64,000 nucleotides of DNA from Natrinema thermotolerans DSM 11552 (GTDB lineage: Archaea; Halobacteriota; Halobacteria; Halobacteriales; Natrialbaceae), in contig AOIR01000033.1 in NCBI GenBank assembly GCA_000337115.1, positions 1-64,000 on the forward strand, read 5' to 3'. Below the pieces are notes generated by a model, which saw only the letters and a program-made list of their open reading frames with translations, had not been told where the DNA came from and ran no database searches. This document shows, one piece after another, positions 42,021 to 51,254 of this stretch. Each line of letters opens with the position of its first letter. Position 1 is the stretch's first letter. The position numbers and the translations under genes were made by a program.

Positions 42021-42190
42021 CTACTCGCTTCCTATTAGCGGCCCCTACAAGTGTGTGCCGACCTGCGGCTGCCAGTGGCGGCCGTTCGGGTAGCGTAACG
42101 GCACCGGGCCTGCTCGAGTTACTGCAGGTGGGAAGCCGTGAGAATCCGCCTGGTCTCCACGTCCATCTGTCGCCGTTTGGACAGTCAATA

Positions 42191-42622
42191 TTACCTGACT
42201 GACTCGGAATCGGTCGCGACGTGGTCGAGAAAGAACCCCTTGTGTCTGTATAGGATCCACAGTCCGGTCAGCCAGAGCGCCACGGCGGCCACGACACCGA
42301 GTAGCAGATCGACATCACTCTCGAGAGTACGTGCGCCGAGAATCCCGAAAAACCCCGATAGAATGTGACCACTCCACGCAAGGACGCCGCCGGCGAGGCC
42401 GATCGGCCGGCCAGTGATGATCGTCCAGCCGATAGCGGCTGTACACCCGCCTACGACGATTACCGGCCATGTCCAGCGAGACGTTTCCCCACTAATGCCG
42501 CCGATACCGATTCGGAGCCCGTTGACGAAGATCAGCCACCCCAGTATTTCGACGCTGAGCGGTGCCCCATCGGCGGTCGGCTCGAGGAGCCATTTCGCGG
42601 TCGCGCGTCCGTCGCGCTCCAT
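42191..42622 (-). CDS. Four-helix membrane protein
   Basis: This 143-residue hydrophobic protein has helices VEILGWLIFVNGLRIGIGG, WPVIVVGGCTAAIGWTIITG, LAGGVLAWSGHILSGFFGILG and LLLGVVAAVALWLTGLWILY. It is monocistronic and has slightly lower G+C than its neighbours. No family recognised. Confidence 0.7.
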   Translation of the reverse strand: MERDGRATAKWLLEPTADGAPLSVEILGWLIFVNGLRIGIGGISGETSRWTWPVIVVGGCTAAIGWTIITGRPIGLAGGVLAWSGHILSGFFGILGARTLESDVDLLLGVVAAVALWLTGLWILYRHKGFFLDHVATDSESVR

Positions 42623-42711
42623 ACGACATTTCTGTCAGTCCAACATATAATAGCCCTATTTTCGAGCGGATCGCTCCGGGACCGAGCGAGGCGGCGATCC
42701 GACGGGTCGTC

Positions 42712-43434
42712 TCAGTTCGTCGTCGACCGCGAGTTGTCGTCGGGTTCCGGCGGCGGCTCCGCGCCCTCGATGGCCTCGGCCGCGTCGGTGTCTTTCTCGA
42801 CTTCGACGTGCCAGCGGTCGATCTCGTCCTCGTACTCGGCGAGTCGCTCCGAGACCGCCTCCTTGAGGTCGTCGTCGTTGACGTTGACCTCGAAGACGAA
42901 CTGTTCGCCGTTGCCGCCGTTGCGCGTCGACTGCTGGACGTTGGCGCTGACGAGTTCGTTGTCGAAGTAGTACGGCGCGAGCTGAGTCATCACGTTCTGG
43001 TAGACCGTGTCTTCGACCCGACGCAGGGCCTTGCGGCTCGCTGAGTCGGCCGCGCGCGCGACGTAATCGATCGACTCCTTCCAGTTGTCGACCGCGGCCC
43101 CGGCGTCGTCGTCCTCGAGGCTCTCGTAGGACTCCGAGAGCTTCTCGCCGGCGGTCTTGATGTCCTCGTCGGGCTCCTTGCCGGCCTTTTCGCCTTTGCC
43201 TTCCTCGACGCTGGCTTGGTCGGCGGTCTTTTCGCTGACGTCGGAATCGAGGGTTTCGTGGGCTTTGGGTCGCCACTCGTCCCATTCCTCGAAGGCACGC
43301 GCGAAGCGCGCGCCCCACTCCTGATCGGGATCGTGGACGTCGACGTCGCGGAGCGCGCGCGTGATTCGCTCCCCGTGTTCGACGATATCGCCCCAGTCAC
43401 CGCGGACTTTGAACCCCGAGATGCTCTCTTCCAT
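42712..43434 (-). CDS. DUF5828 family haloarchaeal protein
   Basis: This 240-residue acidic, mostly helical protein starts MEESISGFKVRGDWGDIVEHGERI, has a Lys/Glu-rich middle and a C-terminal domain with QFVFEVNVNDDDLKEAVSERLAEYEDEIDRWHVEVE. I recognise it as the haloarchaeal DUF5828 family. No catalytic motif is visible. The neighbouring genes give no clear role. Confidence 0.85.
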   Translation of the reverse strand: MEESISGFKVRGDWGDIVEHGERITRALRDVDVHDPDQEWGARFARAFEEWDEWRPKAHETLDSDVSEKTADQASVEEGKGEKAGKEPDEDIKTAGEKLSESYESLEDDDAGAAVDNWKESIDYVARAADSASRKALRRVEDTVYQNVMTQLAPYYFDNELVSANVQQSTRNGGNGEQFVFEVNVNDDDLKEAVSERLAEYEDEIDRWHVEVEKDTDAAEAIEGAEPPPEPDDNSRSTTN

Positions 43435-43511
43435 TCGGCTGGCCGAGTGGTAGCGTGCGGACAGGTATAAACTTCTCTGCCGTCGGTCACGTGGATCGGT
43501 ACCGGGGGACG

Positions 43512-44177
43512 TTACCGCTGGCCGCTCGTCCCGCGGCCGCCCATCGACTGCTGGCCCATCCCCTGGCCGCCGGACCGTTCCATCGATCCCTGCGTTCCTT
43601 GGCCGCCCATCGACTGCCCGCCGACCATCTCGAGCAGCGTCGTACAGGAGTCCATCGTCCGATCGATCGCTGAGATCGTCTCAGCGACGTGGGGATGTTG
43701 CTGGTACTGCTGGAGTTCCGGCAGGCCCTCCCGGGCGATCCGGATGAACGTGTCCGCGATCTCGGGGCCGAACATCGAGTCCCTGGCGATCAGCTTCTCG
43801 TTGAACGCGGCCAGTTCCGCGATGTCGCGACAGATCGCCGCACACGTCGCGAGCTGTGGCCCCTCCGAGGCACACATCTTCGCACACCAGTCGGCGACGT
43901 GGGACAGTTCGGTGAAGTCCTCGAGCGCGATCCGCAGTTCGTTGGTGAGGTGGTCCTCGAACGATCGCTGGCCCTGCGTTCCCTGGCTTCCCATCCGCTG
44001 GCCGCCGCCAATCGACTGCTGACCACCCGTTTGTTGGCCGCCGCTGGTCGGCTGCTGGCCGCTCATTCGTTGCCTGCCCATCGGTTGTTGCCCGCCCGTC
44101 CCCTGCATTCCGCCTCGGCTCGTCGGTTGCTGTCCCGTCGGTCCCTGTCGCGGCTGCTGGTGGTGCTGGTTGCTCAT
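43512..44177 (-). CDS. Helical Cys protein with Gln/Gly-rich tails
   Basis: This 221-residue protein has a central helical domain (HLTNELRIALEDFTELSHVADWCAKMCASEGPQLATCAAICRDIAEL...) with Cys spaced CxxxC, CxxxC and a later single Cys, like a reduced four-helix-bundle copper-storage or DUF326 domain. It is flanked on both sides by low-complexity Gln, Gly, Met and Ser tails (GGQQ, MGGQGTQG units). Metal binding and assembly into larger structures are inferred from this layout. ATG 44177 precedes MSNQHHQQPRQG. Confidence 0.82.
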   Translation of the reverse strand: MSNQHHQQPRQGPTGQQPTSRGGMQGTGGQQPMGRQRMSGQQPTSGGQQTGGQQSIGGGQRMGSQGTQGQRSFEDHLTNELRIALEDFTELSHVADWCAKMCASEGPQLATCAAICRDIAELAAFNEKLIARDSMFGPEIADTFIRIAREGLPELQQYQQHPHVAETISAIDRTMDSCTTLLEMVGGQSMGGQGTQGSMERSGGQGMGQQSMGGRGTSGQR

Positions 44178-44292
44178 TGGAATTCCTCGCCCGTGATCGG
44201 GCACCGGAGGCTACGCCGATCGGCCGATTAAACCGGAGCCACCGTTACGACCGTTTCGGCCGGGCGAAGGCCGGTTTCGGGTGTCGTAGCGA

Positions 44293-44311
44293 CCGCCCGA
44301 ATTTCGGGCGG
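44293..44311. promoter_or_regulatory. Palindrome CCGCCCGAA-T-TTCGGGCGG
   Basis: This perfect 9-bp inverted repeat lies in the 278-base divergent gap before upp. It may be an operator or a transcript hairpin; no matching regulator is evident. Confidence 0.45.
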
Positions 44312-44455
44312 AGTGTGGCTTGCGCCTCGGTAAAACCCTGTTAGCGGTCACAATTCATCCTTTCCCCCGGTGCGACCGTCTCGACACGGTGTCGCGTCGC
44401 ACGGTCGTCGCCGCTGATCGACACTGTGAACTACCCGGCGGGTGGCCATACGGGT

Positions 44456-45133
44456 ATGCCGATCGAAGACCGGGACAACGCCTATCTCATCACTCACGCA
44501 CTGGCCAAGGACACGCTGAGTCGGCTCCGCGACGTCGAAACCGAGCAGGTCAGCTTCCGGAAGGGACTGGTCAAACTCGGTCGGATCTGTGGCTACGAGA
44601 TCATCGACGGCCGCATGGAGACCGAGTACGTCGAGATCGAGACGCCCTTAGAGCAGACGATGGGCGAGCGCGTTCGCGGCCTCGACGACGTCGTGATCAT
44701 CAACGTCTTACGCGCGGCGACACCGTTCGTCGAGGGACTGCTAAAGGCCTTCCCGCGGGCGCGACAGGGCGTCATTAGCGCGAGCCGCGACGAGGAGGCC
44801 GGCCGCGAGGAGGACGGCTCGTTCCCCATCACGGTCGACTACGTGAAACTGCCCGAAATCACCGAGGACGACACGGTCATCATCGCCGACCCGATGCTCG
44901 CAACCGGGAGTACGATGTGTACCGTCCTCGATCACATCGTCGAGAACGCGGTGCAACCGGAGAACCTGATCGTCCTCTCGGCGGTGTCGGCACCGGAGGG
45001 ACTGCTCCGGGTTGACGATGAGTTCGACGAGGCCGACCTGCTGACGGTGTCGATCGACGACCGACTCGACGAGAACGGCTTCATCGTCCCCGGACTGGGC
45101 GACGCCGGCGACCGCGCGTTCCGCACGACCTGA
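44456..45133 (+). CDS. upp: Uracil phosphoribosyltransferase
   Basis: This 225-residue pyrimidine salvage enzyme makes UMP from uracil and PRPP. Motifs are [16 protein letters not shown], the PRPP loop [18 protein letters not shown] and the uracil-binding [15 protein letters not shown] close to the C-terminus. ATG 44456 is chosen over an in-frame GTG at 44426 because [19 protein letters not shown] is the usual haloarchaeal beginning. Confidence 0.95.
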   Translation: MPIEDRDNAYLITHALAKDTLSRLRDVETEQVSFRKGLVKLGRICGYEIIDGRMETEYVEIETPLEQTMGERVRGLDDVVIINVLRAATPFVEGLLKAFPRARQGVISASRDEEAGREEDGSFPITVDYVKLPEITEDDTVIIADPMLATGSTMCTVLDHIVENAVQPENLIVLSAVSAPEGLLRVDDEFDEADLLTVSIDDRLDENGFIVPGLGDAGDRAFRTT

Positions 45134-45286
45134 TACGGTTTGCTGTCCCGATGGCCCGGTGGGACCGCGACCACCCTGCGGTCCCACCGGCAATGACGGA
45201 CAGTCGACCGTATGAACTCGCGCTCGAGGTATCACCGAGCGGACTGGTGGCGACGGACTTTTGCGGACCGCCTCGTACAGACCCCC

Positions 45287-45661
45287 ATGGAGTACAGCGT
45301 CGTCGATCCGGACGACCTCGAGTACGTCGACGAACGGCCCTGTGACCTCCGTCGACTGAGCGACGCGGCCGGCCTGGACAACGTCGCGATCAACCGCTTC
45401 GACGCGGCACCGGGCGAACAGTTACCGCTGGCCTATCACGTCCACGACACCCAAGAGGAGGCGTTCCTCGTCCTCTCTGGGACGCTCCACGTCGAGACGC
45501 CCGAGGGCGACCTCGAGGTTCCCGAGGGATCGTTGTTCGCGGCCCGGCCGGAGTCGCCACACCGGGCCTACAATCCCGAAGACGCCGACGAACGGGTGTC
45601 GGTCGTGGCGATCGGTGCGCCGGCGGTCGACGACGTCGCGCCCTACGAACCCGAGGCGTAA
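45287..45661 (+). CDS. Small cupin-domain protein
   Basis: This 124-residue single cupin contains the motif 1 metal-site pattern (YHVHDTQEEAFLVLSGTLHVETPEG) and motif 2 (PEGSLFAARPESPHRAYNP). His and Glu residues are placed for binding a divalent metal. Such proteins are isomerases, dioxygenases or sensors; the substrate cannot be assigned. ATG 45287 fits the start of the cupin domain. Confidence 0.88.
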   Translation: MEYSVVDPDDLEYVDERPCDLRRLSDAAGLDNVAINRFDAAPGEQLPLAYHVHDTQEEAFLVLSGTLHVETPEGDLEVPEGSLFAARPESPHRAYNPEDADERVSVVAIGAPAVDDVAPYEPEA

Positions 45662-45900
45662 CCTCGAGCGTCCGCCACCTCCCCGCTGCAGGCATCGATT
45701 CCCAGCGCCGCGTTCACCGGCTACTGCTGGCTGACCGCGGTGGCGAGCAGGTCACTGCCGGCGATGAACGTGGGGTGCCGATCGGCCGGATATGGTCCGG
45801 TAGCCGATTGAGACGCACTGCGAGGACGATGCAACCGAGACCGCCGACGTTTCTGGCCGTGTTCATTCGAACGATCCCGGTGTGGGTATGGGTGTCCGCG

Positions 45901-45927
45901 ACCCCTTCGTTTCCAGTCGAACCAGAC
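45901..45927 (-). repeat. Strong ORB-like element far from oriC1
   Basis: The minus strand reads GTTCGACTGGAAACGAAGGG followed by GT. Its GAAACGAAGGGGT part is identical to the oriC1 boxes. It borders an AT-rich stretch but no orc gene is near. Confidence 0.5.
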
Positions 45928-45988
45928 TTTTGTCTTCCCCTCATCTGTCGCGAGGAATATAAGGCTATATAGATAATTATGTTTTTGA

Positions 45989-46000
45989 ACGAATATTCGT
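45989..46000. promoter_or_regulatory. Perfect palindrome ACGAATATTCGT
   Basis: This 12-bp perfect palindrome lies about 70 bases upstream of the TRAP operon TATA box, in AT-rich DNA. It is a candidate regulator site. Confidence 0.5.
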
Positions 46001-46046
46001 CATTAGGGCCTGTAATGTAGGGATGCAAACTAATACTGGGGATACG

Positions 46047-46071
46047 ATTGACAATCAATAATGTATATATA
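46047..46071 (+). promoter_or_regulatory. TRAP operon promoter with ATTGA-N3-TCAAT dyad
   Basis: A perfect 5-bp dyad (46047-46059) directly precedes the TATA box GTATATATAG (46063-46071), which lies about 28 bases before ATG 46095. The mRNA is probably leaderless, and a protein on the dyad would touch the BRE position. Confidence 0.65.
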
Positions 46072-46094
46072 GCCCCGTTACTTGGAATCGAAGT

Positions 46095-47045
46095 ATGTCA
46101 TCTCATTTCAACAGGCGCAATTTTGTCAAGGCAGCGGGTGCTGCTGGGATCACCGGTCTCGCCGGCTGTCTCAGTGGTGGCGGCGACGGAAACACGCTTT
46201 CGTGGCACGCGGGCGGTACTGGCGGCACGTACTACCCGCTCTCGAATAACTTCAAAACGATCGTCGAAGACAACACGGAGTACTCCCTGCAGGTCCAGTC
46301 GACGGGCGCGAGTCTCGAGAACGTCGGAAGCCTCAACCGTGAGGACGCCGAGTTCGCACTGATTCAAAACGACATCGCTTACTTCGCGGTCAACGGCACG
46401 GGTCACAAGGACCTCGAAGGCAACGCGATGGAGAACATCCGGGGCGTCGCGACGCTGTACCCTGAGACGATTCACGTCATCACGCAGGCCGATTCGGACA
46501 TCGAGACGGTCGCGGACCTCGACGGCAAAACGGTCAACACCGGCGATGCAGGCAGCGGGACGCAGGTCAACGCGTTGCAGATTCTCGAAACTGCCGGCAT
46601 CGAACAGGGCGACTTCACCGAGCAAAACACCGACTTCGATACGGCGACCGACCAGATCCGCGACGGCGACGTCGACGCGGCGTTCGTCGTCGGTGGCTGG
46701 CCGGTCGGCTCCATCGAGAACCTCGCGACCAGTGCGGGTATTTCCATCGTCGAGATCGGCGGCGAGACCCGCGAAAACGTAATGAACGAGGCCGACTGGT
46801 TCGCCGAGGACACGATCCCTGCCGACACCTACGACGGGGTCAGTGAGGCCGTCGAGACGGTGTCGGTCCAGGCGATGATCGCGACCCACGAGGGGGTCGA
46901 CGAGGAGACCGTCGAGGCCGTTACGACGGCGATCTTCGACCACACCGGCGACATCGATCAGAAGGCGGAGTTCATCGATGTCGAGTCGGCACAGAACGGG
47001 ATGTCGATCGATCTCCACTCGGGCGCTGCAGCGTACTTCGACTGA
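46095..47045 (+). CDS. TAXI-family TRAP transporter solute-binding lipoprotein
   Basis: This 316-residue extracytoplasmic binding protein has a Tat-type lipoprotein signal (NRRNFVKAAGAAGITGLAGC, lipobox Cys at about 25), the haloarchaeal export route. The TAXI family pattern follows: WHAGGTGGTYYPLSNNFKTIV, TGASLENVGSLNREDAEFALIQNDIAY and DAAFVVGGWPVGSIENLA. It captures an organic anion, typically a dicarboxylate or glutamate, and hands it to the fused permease two genes downstream. First gene of a three- or four-gene operon. Confidence 0.94.
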   Translation: MSSHFNRRNFVKAAGAAGITGLAGCLSGGGDGNTLSWHAGGTGGTYYPLSNNFKTIVEDNTEYSLQVQSTGASLENVGSLNREDAEFALIQNDIAYFAVNGTGHKDLEGNAMENIRGVATLYPETIHVITQADSDIETVADLDGKTVNTGDAGSGTQVNALQILETAGIEQGDFTEQNTDFDTATDQIRDGDVDAAFVVGGWPVGSIENLATSAGISIVEIGGETRENVMNEADWFAEDTIPADTYDGVSEAVETVSVQAMIATHEGVDEETVEAVTTAIFDHTGDIDQKAEFIDVESAQNGMSIDLHSGAAAYFD

Positions 47046-47092
47046 TCGGCTCCGCCGTTCTTGATACGCACTCACTGACCGTGACCCGCTCA

Positions 47093-47626
47093 ATGTCGCG
47101 CTACTTGGCCGGTATACTGGCTCTTCTCGTCCTGCTCGGAGCGGCAGCGACCGTCGCGCCGACGGCGTCAGCGGATCGGACGCTCGTCGTTACCGACACG
47201 GAAACCGACGAGCAACTGCTTTCGGTGCCGGTAGACGACGGCGACGTCGTTACGCTCTCGTATACGCACAGCGTCGAGAAGACGCCCGTCGAGGATATCT
47301 ACGTCGTCGACGGCACCCAGCTCCGAATGGATCGGATGGTCTTTCACTCACACGGTGCTGGGCTGCCCTCGGACGCGCCGATCGAGACGACCGACGAGGG
47401 GCTCGTCCTCGACCTCAACGAATCGTACGACGAAGTCGGGGTCGTTCCGGGATCGATCGCCGGACACGAACTCATCGTCGACGGCGAGCGCTACGATCTG
47501 GTCTCGCTCTCCGATGGGGCAGTTTCCCTCTCCATACTCGAGTCGACGTTCGTCGACGATTTCCTCCGGGCCGAGGCTCGCTTCGCGCCGATAGACGATC
47601 CGAGATCACTACACATGCAACCATGA
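47093..47626 (+). CDS. DUF1850 protein of TRAP operon
   Basis: This 177-residue DUF1850 protein has a signal or anchor helix (YLAGILALLVLLGAAATVAPTASA) followed by a beta-rich domain with VVTLSYTHSVEKTPVEDIYVV and DRMVFHSHGAGLPSDAP, the conserved core of the family. DUF1850 genes regularly sit between TAXI binding proteins and fused TRAP permeases. A role in coupling or assembly is likely but unproven. An in-frame GTG at 47081 is an alternative start. It overlaps the permease start by 4 bases. Confidence 0.9.
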   Translation: MSRYLAGILALLVLLGAAATVAPTASADRTLVVTDTETDEQLLSVPVDDGDVVTLSYTHSVEKTPVEDIYVVDGTQLRMDRMVFHSHGAGLPSDAPIETTDEGLVLDLNESYDEVGVVPGSIAGHELIVDGERYDLVSLSDGAVSLSILESTFVDDFLRAEARFAPIDDPRSLHMQP

Positions 47627-50331
47627 GTACGGACACACGAGACGAAGACGCGCTTTCGACTGAGGAACAGGACGACGTACTACAGGAGGTCGATCGAAGC
47701 CGAACCCATCAGGGACTCTCGGCTGCGCTCGTCGCCCTGATCGGGATCACGTTTTCGGCGTTCCAGATGTGGATCGCGGCCCGGAGCTATCAGTTCAGCG
47801 TGACGCTACCGGTCGTCGGATCCGTCGAGATCGCCTCGCTACAGCCACTGCAGGTGTACTCGATCCACGTGACGTTCGCGCTCGTCCTCGCGTTCCTGTT
47901 GTTCCCGGCGAGCGGCGGCGACGGGCGCATCGCCCGTCGACTCGGCGCGATCGTTCCCGCTGCCCGACGCCGATTCGGTCCGGACAGCTCCGTTACCCGG
48001 GCCGTCGAACGGCTCGGAGACGGGCTCCGTTGGGCGGCCGTCGATCCGAACCTGCGACGGATTACGCCGCTCGACGCCGTCCTCGCCGTCCTCTCGCTGT
48101 TCCCGATGTACTACGTCGTCACCTCGTACGACGAGATCAAGCGGCTGGCGACCTTCGGCATCCAGTCGGGCGAGCCGCTCGGCGAGGCCATCCCGCTACT
48201 CGAGCCGTTCGTGGTCGCACTGGCCACGCTCGGCGTGCCGATCGACGAGCAGTCCGGTGCGTTCCTGCTTGGCGCGCTCGGTATCGTGCTGGTGCTTGAG
48301 GCGACGCGTCGGACCCTCGGCGTCGTCCTCATGTCGCTGATCGCGTCGTTCATCGCCTACGCTCGCTGGGGGTATTTCATCCCGCACGACTCGGCGATCG
48401 GGGCGCTGTCGATTCAGCCCGATACCTGGGCGAGTATCGTCTACGACCTCTGGTACACCACCGAAGCGGGCATCATGAGTACGCCCGTCGCGGTCAGCGT
48501 TCGTTTCATCTACATCTTTATTCTCTTCGGTGCCTTCCTCGAGATGAGCGGTGCCGGCAAGTGGTTCATCGACCTCGCGTACTCGCTGACCGGCACCAGA
48601 AAGGGCGGCCCGGCGAAAGCGAGCGTCGTCTCGAGCGGCTTCATGGGGATGCTCAGTGGCTCGTCGATCGCCAACACGGTGACGACGGGCGCGTTCACGA
48701 TCCCGCTGATGAAACGGTCGGGTTACTCGCCATCGTTCTCCGGCGCGGTGGAGGCCTCGGCGTCGTCGGGCGGGCAGGTTCTCCCGCCGGTGATGGGTGC
48801 GGCCGCGTTCCTCATCGTCGAGTTCACCGGGACGGCGTATTCGGACGTGATCGTGGCGGCGACTCTGCCCGCGATCGCCTTCTTCTTCGGGATGTGGGTC
48901 ATGGTCCATTTCGAGGCGGTTCGTGGCGGGATCGGCGGGATCGCACGCGGTGAGCTTCCGAACGGTCTCGAGAACTTCCGCACCGGATGGTTCTATCTGA
49001 TCCCGCTCGTCCTCCTGATTCACTTCCTGGTCATCGCTCGACTGTCGATCAACCGCGCCGGCTGGTATACGATCATCGCTATCGTCGCGTTGATCGCCGT
49101 CGTGGCCGCCTACGACGAACGCAGTCGCGGCCCGCTGTTCGGATCGATCACCGCGATTACGCTCGCCCACGCCGCGGCGTTCGCGACCTACGGCGTCGGG
49201 CTCGGGACCGCGATTCAGGTCCCGATCGGCCTCGAGTCGGCGGCCGATCCGTACGCGCTCGGTGCTGCGGCGACCGCCGCCGCGTCGGATCTCGGGACGA
49301 TCGCGATCCTCGTCAGCGTCGGCTTCCTGCTCGCTCGGCCGCGGTCGGACGCACCGCTGCTCGAACTCGACAGTGCGGTCGACGACTCCGCACGCCGGAG
49401 CGCGGAAGCGATCGGCCGTCCGTCGATCGCCGGTAACGCCGGCTACCGCTTCGGCACGTTCGTCGTGAAATCGATGGATTCGGGCGCGCGGACCGCAACG
49501 ACGGTCGTCATCGCCGTCGCAGCGGCGGGCGTCGTCCCCGGCGTGATCAGCGTCTCCGGGCTCGGCCCGAACCTCGCCGCGCTCATCGAGGCCGTCAGCG
49601 GTGGGTCGATCCTGATCCTGCTCGCCTTGACGGGCGTCGCGGCGATCATCTTCGGAATGGGGATGCCGACGACCGCGATGTACATCATCCTGGTCGCGAT
49701 GCTCGGCGGACCGATGGAGGACCTCGGCGTTTGGGTCGTCGCCGCCCACCTCTTTATCCTCTACTTCGGGCTGATGGCGGACGTCACGCCACCCGTCGCA
49801 GTCGCCGCGTTCGCCGGTGCAGGCGTCGCGAAAGCCGACGAACTCAAAACCGCGATCACTGCGTTCCTCCTCTCGCTGAACAAGATCCTCGTCCCGTTCG
49901 CGTTCGTCTTCTCGCCGGGTATCCTGCTCGTCCGAGAGACCGGTGGTGAATGGGGACTCATCGGCTGGGCCGATATCTCGGACCTCGGCTTCTTCCTCCC
50001 CGAGGTCGTCGTTCCCGTCCTCGGAATGTTCCTCGGCGTGTACGCGCTCGGCGTCACGATCATCGGCTGTCAGTACTCCCCGGTCGACTCCGGTCGCCGG
50101 ACGCTGTACGCGGCCGCGTCGATCTTCCTGATGGTCCCCGAGGTGCCGCTCCTCGTCCTCGAGGGTGTCCTCTCGCTGGCCGGACTGTCCGTCGGCCTCA
50201 CCGACCTCCTCGTCACGCTCCCGCTCCGGGCGCTCGGACTGGCGATTCTCGTCTCGCTTTCCTACCGCAACTCCGCCCGTGCATCCGGTGCCGAGTTGGG
50301 GGCCGCCACACCGACGCCGAACGACGTGTAA
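47623..50331 (+). CDS. TRAP transporter fused permease (4TM/12TM)
   Basis: This 902-residue membrane protein combines the small DctQ-like and large DctM-like TRAP subunits. Many hydrophobic helices are present. Conserved transport segments include SSGFMGMLSGSSIANTVTTGAFTIPLMKRSGY, SASSGGQVLPPVMGAAAFLI, and later GMGMPTTAMYIILVAMLG with DVTPPVAVAAFAGAGVAKAD. It uses an ion gradient to import the solute delivered by the TAXI binding protein. Start overlaps the DUF1850 stop by 4 bases, so translation is coupled. Confidence 0.95.
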   Translation: MSTDTRDEDALSTEEQDDVLQEVDRSRTHQGLSAALVALIGITFSAFQMWIAARSYQFSVTLPVVGSVEIASLQPLQVYSIHVTFALVLAFLLFPASGGDGRIARRLGAIVPAARRRFGPDSSVTRAVERLGDGLRWAAVDPNLRRITPLDAVLAVLSLFPMYYVVTSYDEIKRLATFGIQSGEPLGEAIPLLEPFVVALATLGVPIDEQSGAFLLGALGIVLVLEATRRTLGVVLMSLIASFIAYARWGYFIPHDSAIGALSIQPDTWASIVYDLWYTTEAGIMSTPVAVSVRFIYIFILFGAFLEMSGAGKWFIDLAYSLTGTRKGGPAKASVVSSGFMGMLSGSSIANTVTTGAFTIPLMKRSGYSPSFSGAVEASASSGGQVLPPVMGAAAFLIVEFTGTAYSDVIVAATLPAIAFFFGMWVMVHFEAVRGGIGGIARGELPNGLENFRTGWFYLIPLVLLIHFLVIARLSINRAGWYTIIAIVALIAVVAAYDERSRGPLFGSITAITLAHAAAFATYGVGLGTAIQVPIGLESAADPYALGAAATAAASDLGTIAILVSVGFLLARPRSDAPLLELDSAVDDSARRSAEAIGRPSIAGNAGYRFGTFVVKSMDSGARTATTVVIAVAAAGVVPGVISVSGLGPNLAALIEAVSGGSILILLALTGVAAIIFGMGMPTTAMYIILVAMLGGPMEDLGVWVVAAHLFILYFGLMADVTPPVAVAAFAGAGVAKADELKTAITAFLLSLNKILVPFAFVFSPGILLVRETGGEWGLIGWADISDLGFFLPEVVVPVLGMFLGVYALGVTIIGCQYSPVDSGRRTLYAAASIFLMVPEVPLLVLEGVLSLAGLSVGLTDLLVTLPLRALGLAILVSLSYRNSARASGAELGAATPTPNDV

Positions 50332-50382
50332 TCGAACCGTCGACCCATTACTGTTTTAACATAATCTGCCCAAGAGTCGTTC

Positions 50383-51252
50383 GTGACTGCTCGAGAGTCG
50401 GATCGCTCGATCGTTCCTAACGACGTGCCCTCACCGGACCGCGTGTTTCGACTCGCGTTCGGCGGCTACGTCGGCGTTCTCGTTGCGGGTCTCGTGACGG
50501 TACTGGTCGTGCTGGTCCGTCCGGAGACGACTTCGAACGGCGTGGCGGGAACGTACGCCGCTGGACTGGGCGGCGGCTGTCTCGTCGGCGTCGTCCTCGC
50601 GAGTCGAATCCGTGGGCTGGCCGTCCGGCTCGGCCGAACGTGGGGTCGACGGGCCGCGCTCGTCCTCTTGCCAGTTCCAGTCGGGATCGCGGCCGGCGTC
50701 TCGCTGGTGACGCCGCTCGAGTCGCCCGTCGGCGTCGTGGCGCTCGCGGCGTCGATCGCCGCCGCCGTCGCGGGTCTGGTCCTCCGCTGGCTGGTCGCGA
50801 CCCGCTATACCGACGCGTGCACGCCCAGTGACCCCATCGCAACGTGGCGATGGAACCCGCCGAGTAGCCCCAAGCTGGACGCCCTCCTCCTTGCGATGTG
50901 GCTCCTGTTGGGAATCGGCGACGGGCTCGCCGGGAACTGGGTGGGCACGCTCGTCTGGACCGGGCTGGCGATCGCGTGGGTTGCCAGCGGACTCGTCGAG
51001 GGTCGCTGGCGGCTCGGCGCGTTCGGAGCCACGCCCGAGATACGGGTCTACGCGGACGGTCTCGTCAAGCGTCGGCCCTACACCCGGGAGTTCGTTCCCT
51101 GGGACGATGTCGCTCACGTCCGACTCCGCAAAGACGAACTCGTCCTCGATCGGGGACTCTTCGACGTGCGTTTCGACCGCGAGGAACTCCCGGACCTCGA
51201 GGCAGTCCGAGCCGAGATCGAGGGCCGGCTCCCGAACGGCGCGGCGGGGTGA
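50383..51252 (+). CDS. Membrane protein with PH-like C-terminal domain
   Basis: This 289-residue protein starts at GTG 50383. It has about six hydrophobic segments (VGVLVAGLVTVLVVLV, RAALVLLPVPVGIAAGVSLV, VVALAASIAAAVAGLVLRW, LLLAMWLLLGIGDGLAG and others). A soluble tail (PEIRVYADGLVKRRPYTREFVPWDDVAHVRLRKDELVL) is typical of bacterial PH-like folds. It follows the TRAP permease by 51 bases and may belong to that operon. Function unknown. Confidence 0.82.
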   Translation: MTARESDRSIVPNDVPSPDRVFRLAFGGYVGVLVAGLVTVLVVLVRPETTSNGVAGTYAAGLGGGCLVGVVLASRIRGLAVRLGRTWGRRAALVLLPVPVGIAAGVSLVTPLESPVGVVALAASIAAAVAGLVLRWLVATRYTDACTPSDPIATWRWNPPSSPKLDALLLAMWLLLGIGDGLAGNWVGTLVWTGLAIAWVASGLVEGRWRLGAFGATPEIRVYADGLVKRRPYTREFVPWDDVAHVRLRKDELVLDRGLFDVRFDREELPDLEAVRAEIEGRLPNGAAG

Positions 51253-51254
51253 TT

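Larger units (their letters stand above)
45662..46094. other. Gene-free region before the TRAP operon
   Basis: This stretch of 433 bases has no protein-like frame. Its first half is GC-rich and featureless to my reading. The second half is AT-rich and holds an ORB-like element, a perfect 12-bp palindrome, a dyad and a strong TATA box. Confidence 0.7.

Noticed and set aside
48196-49749. 517-codon minus strand frame opposite the TRAP permease
   Set aside because: It is very Arg/Asp-rich with no hydrophobic core and mirrors membrane codons of a secure gene.
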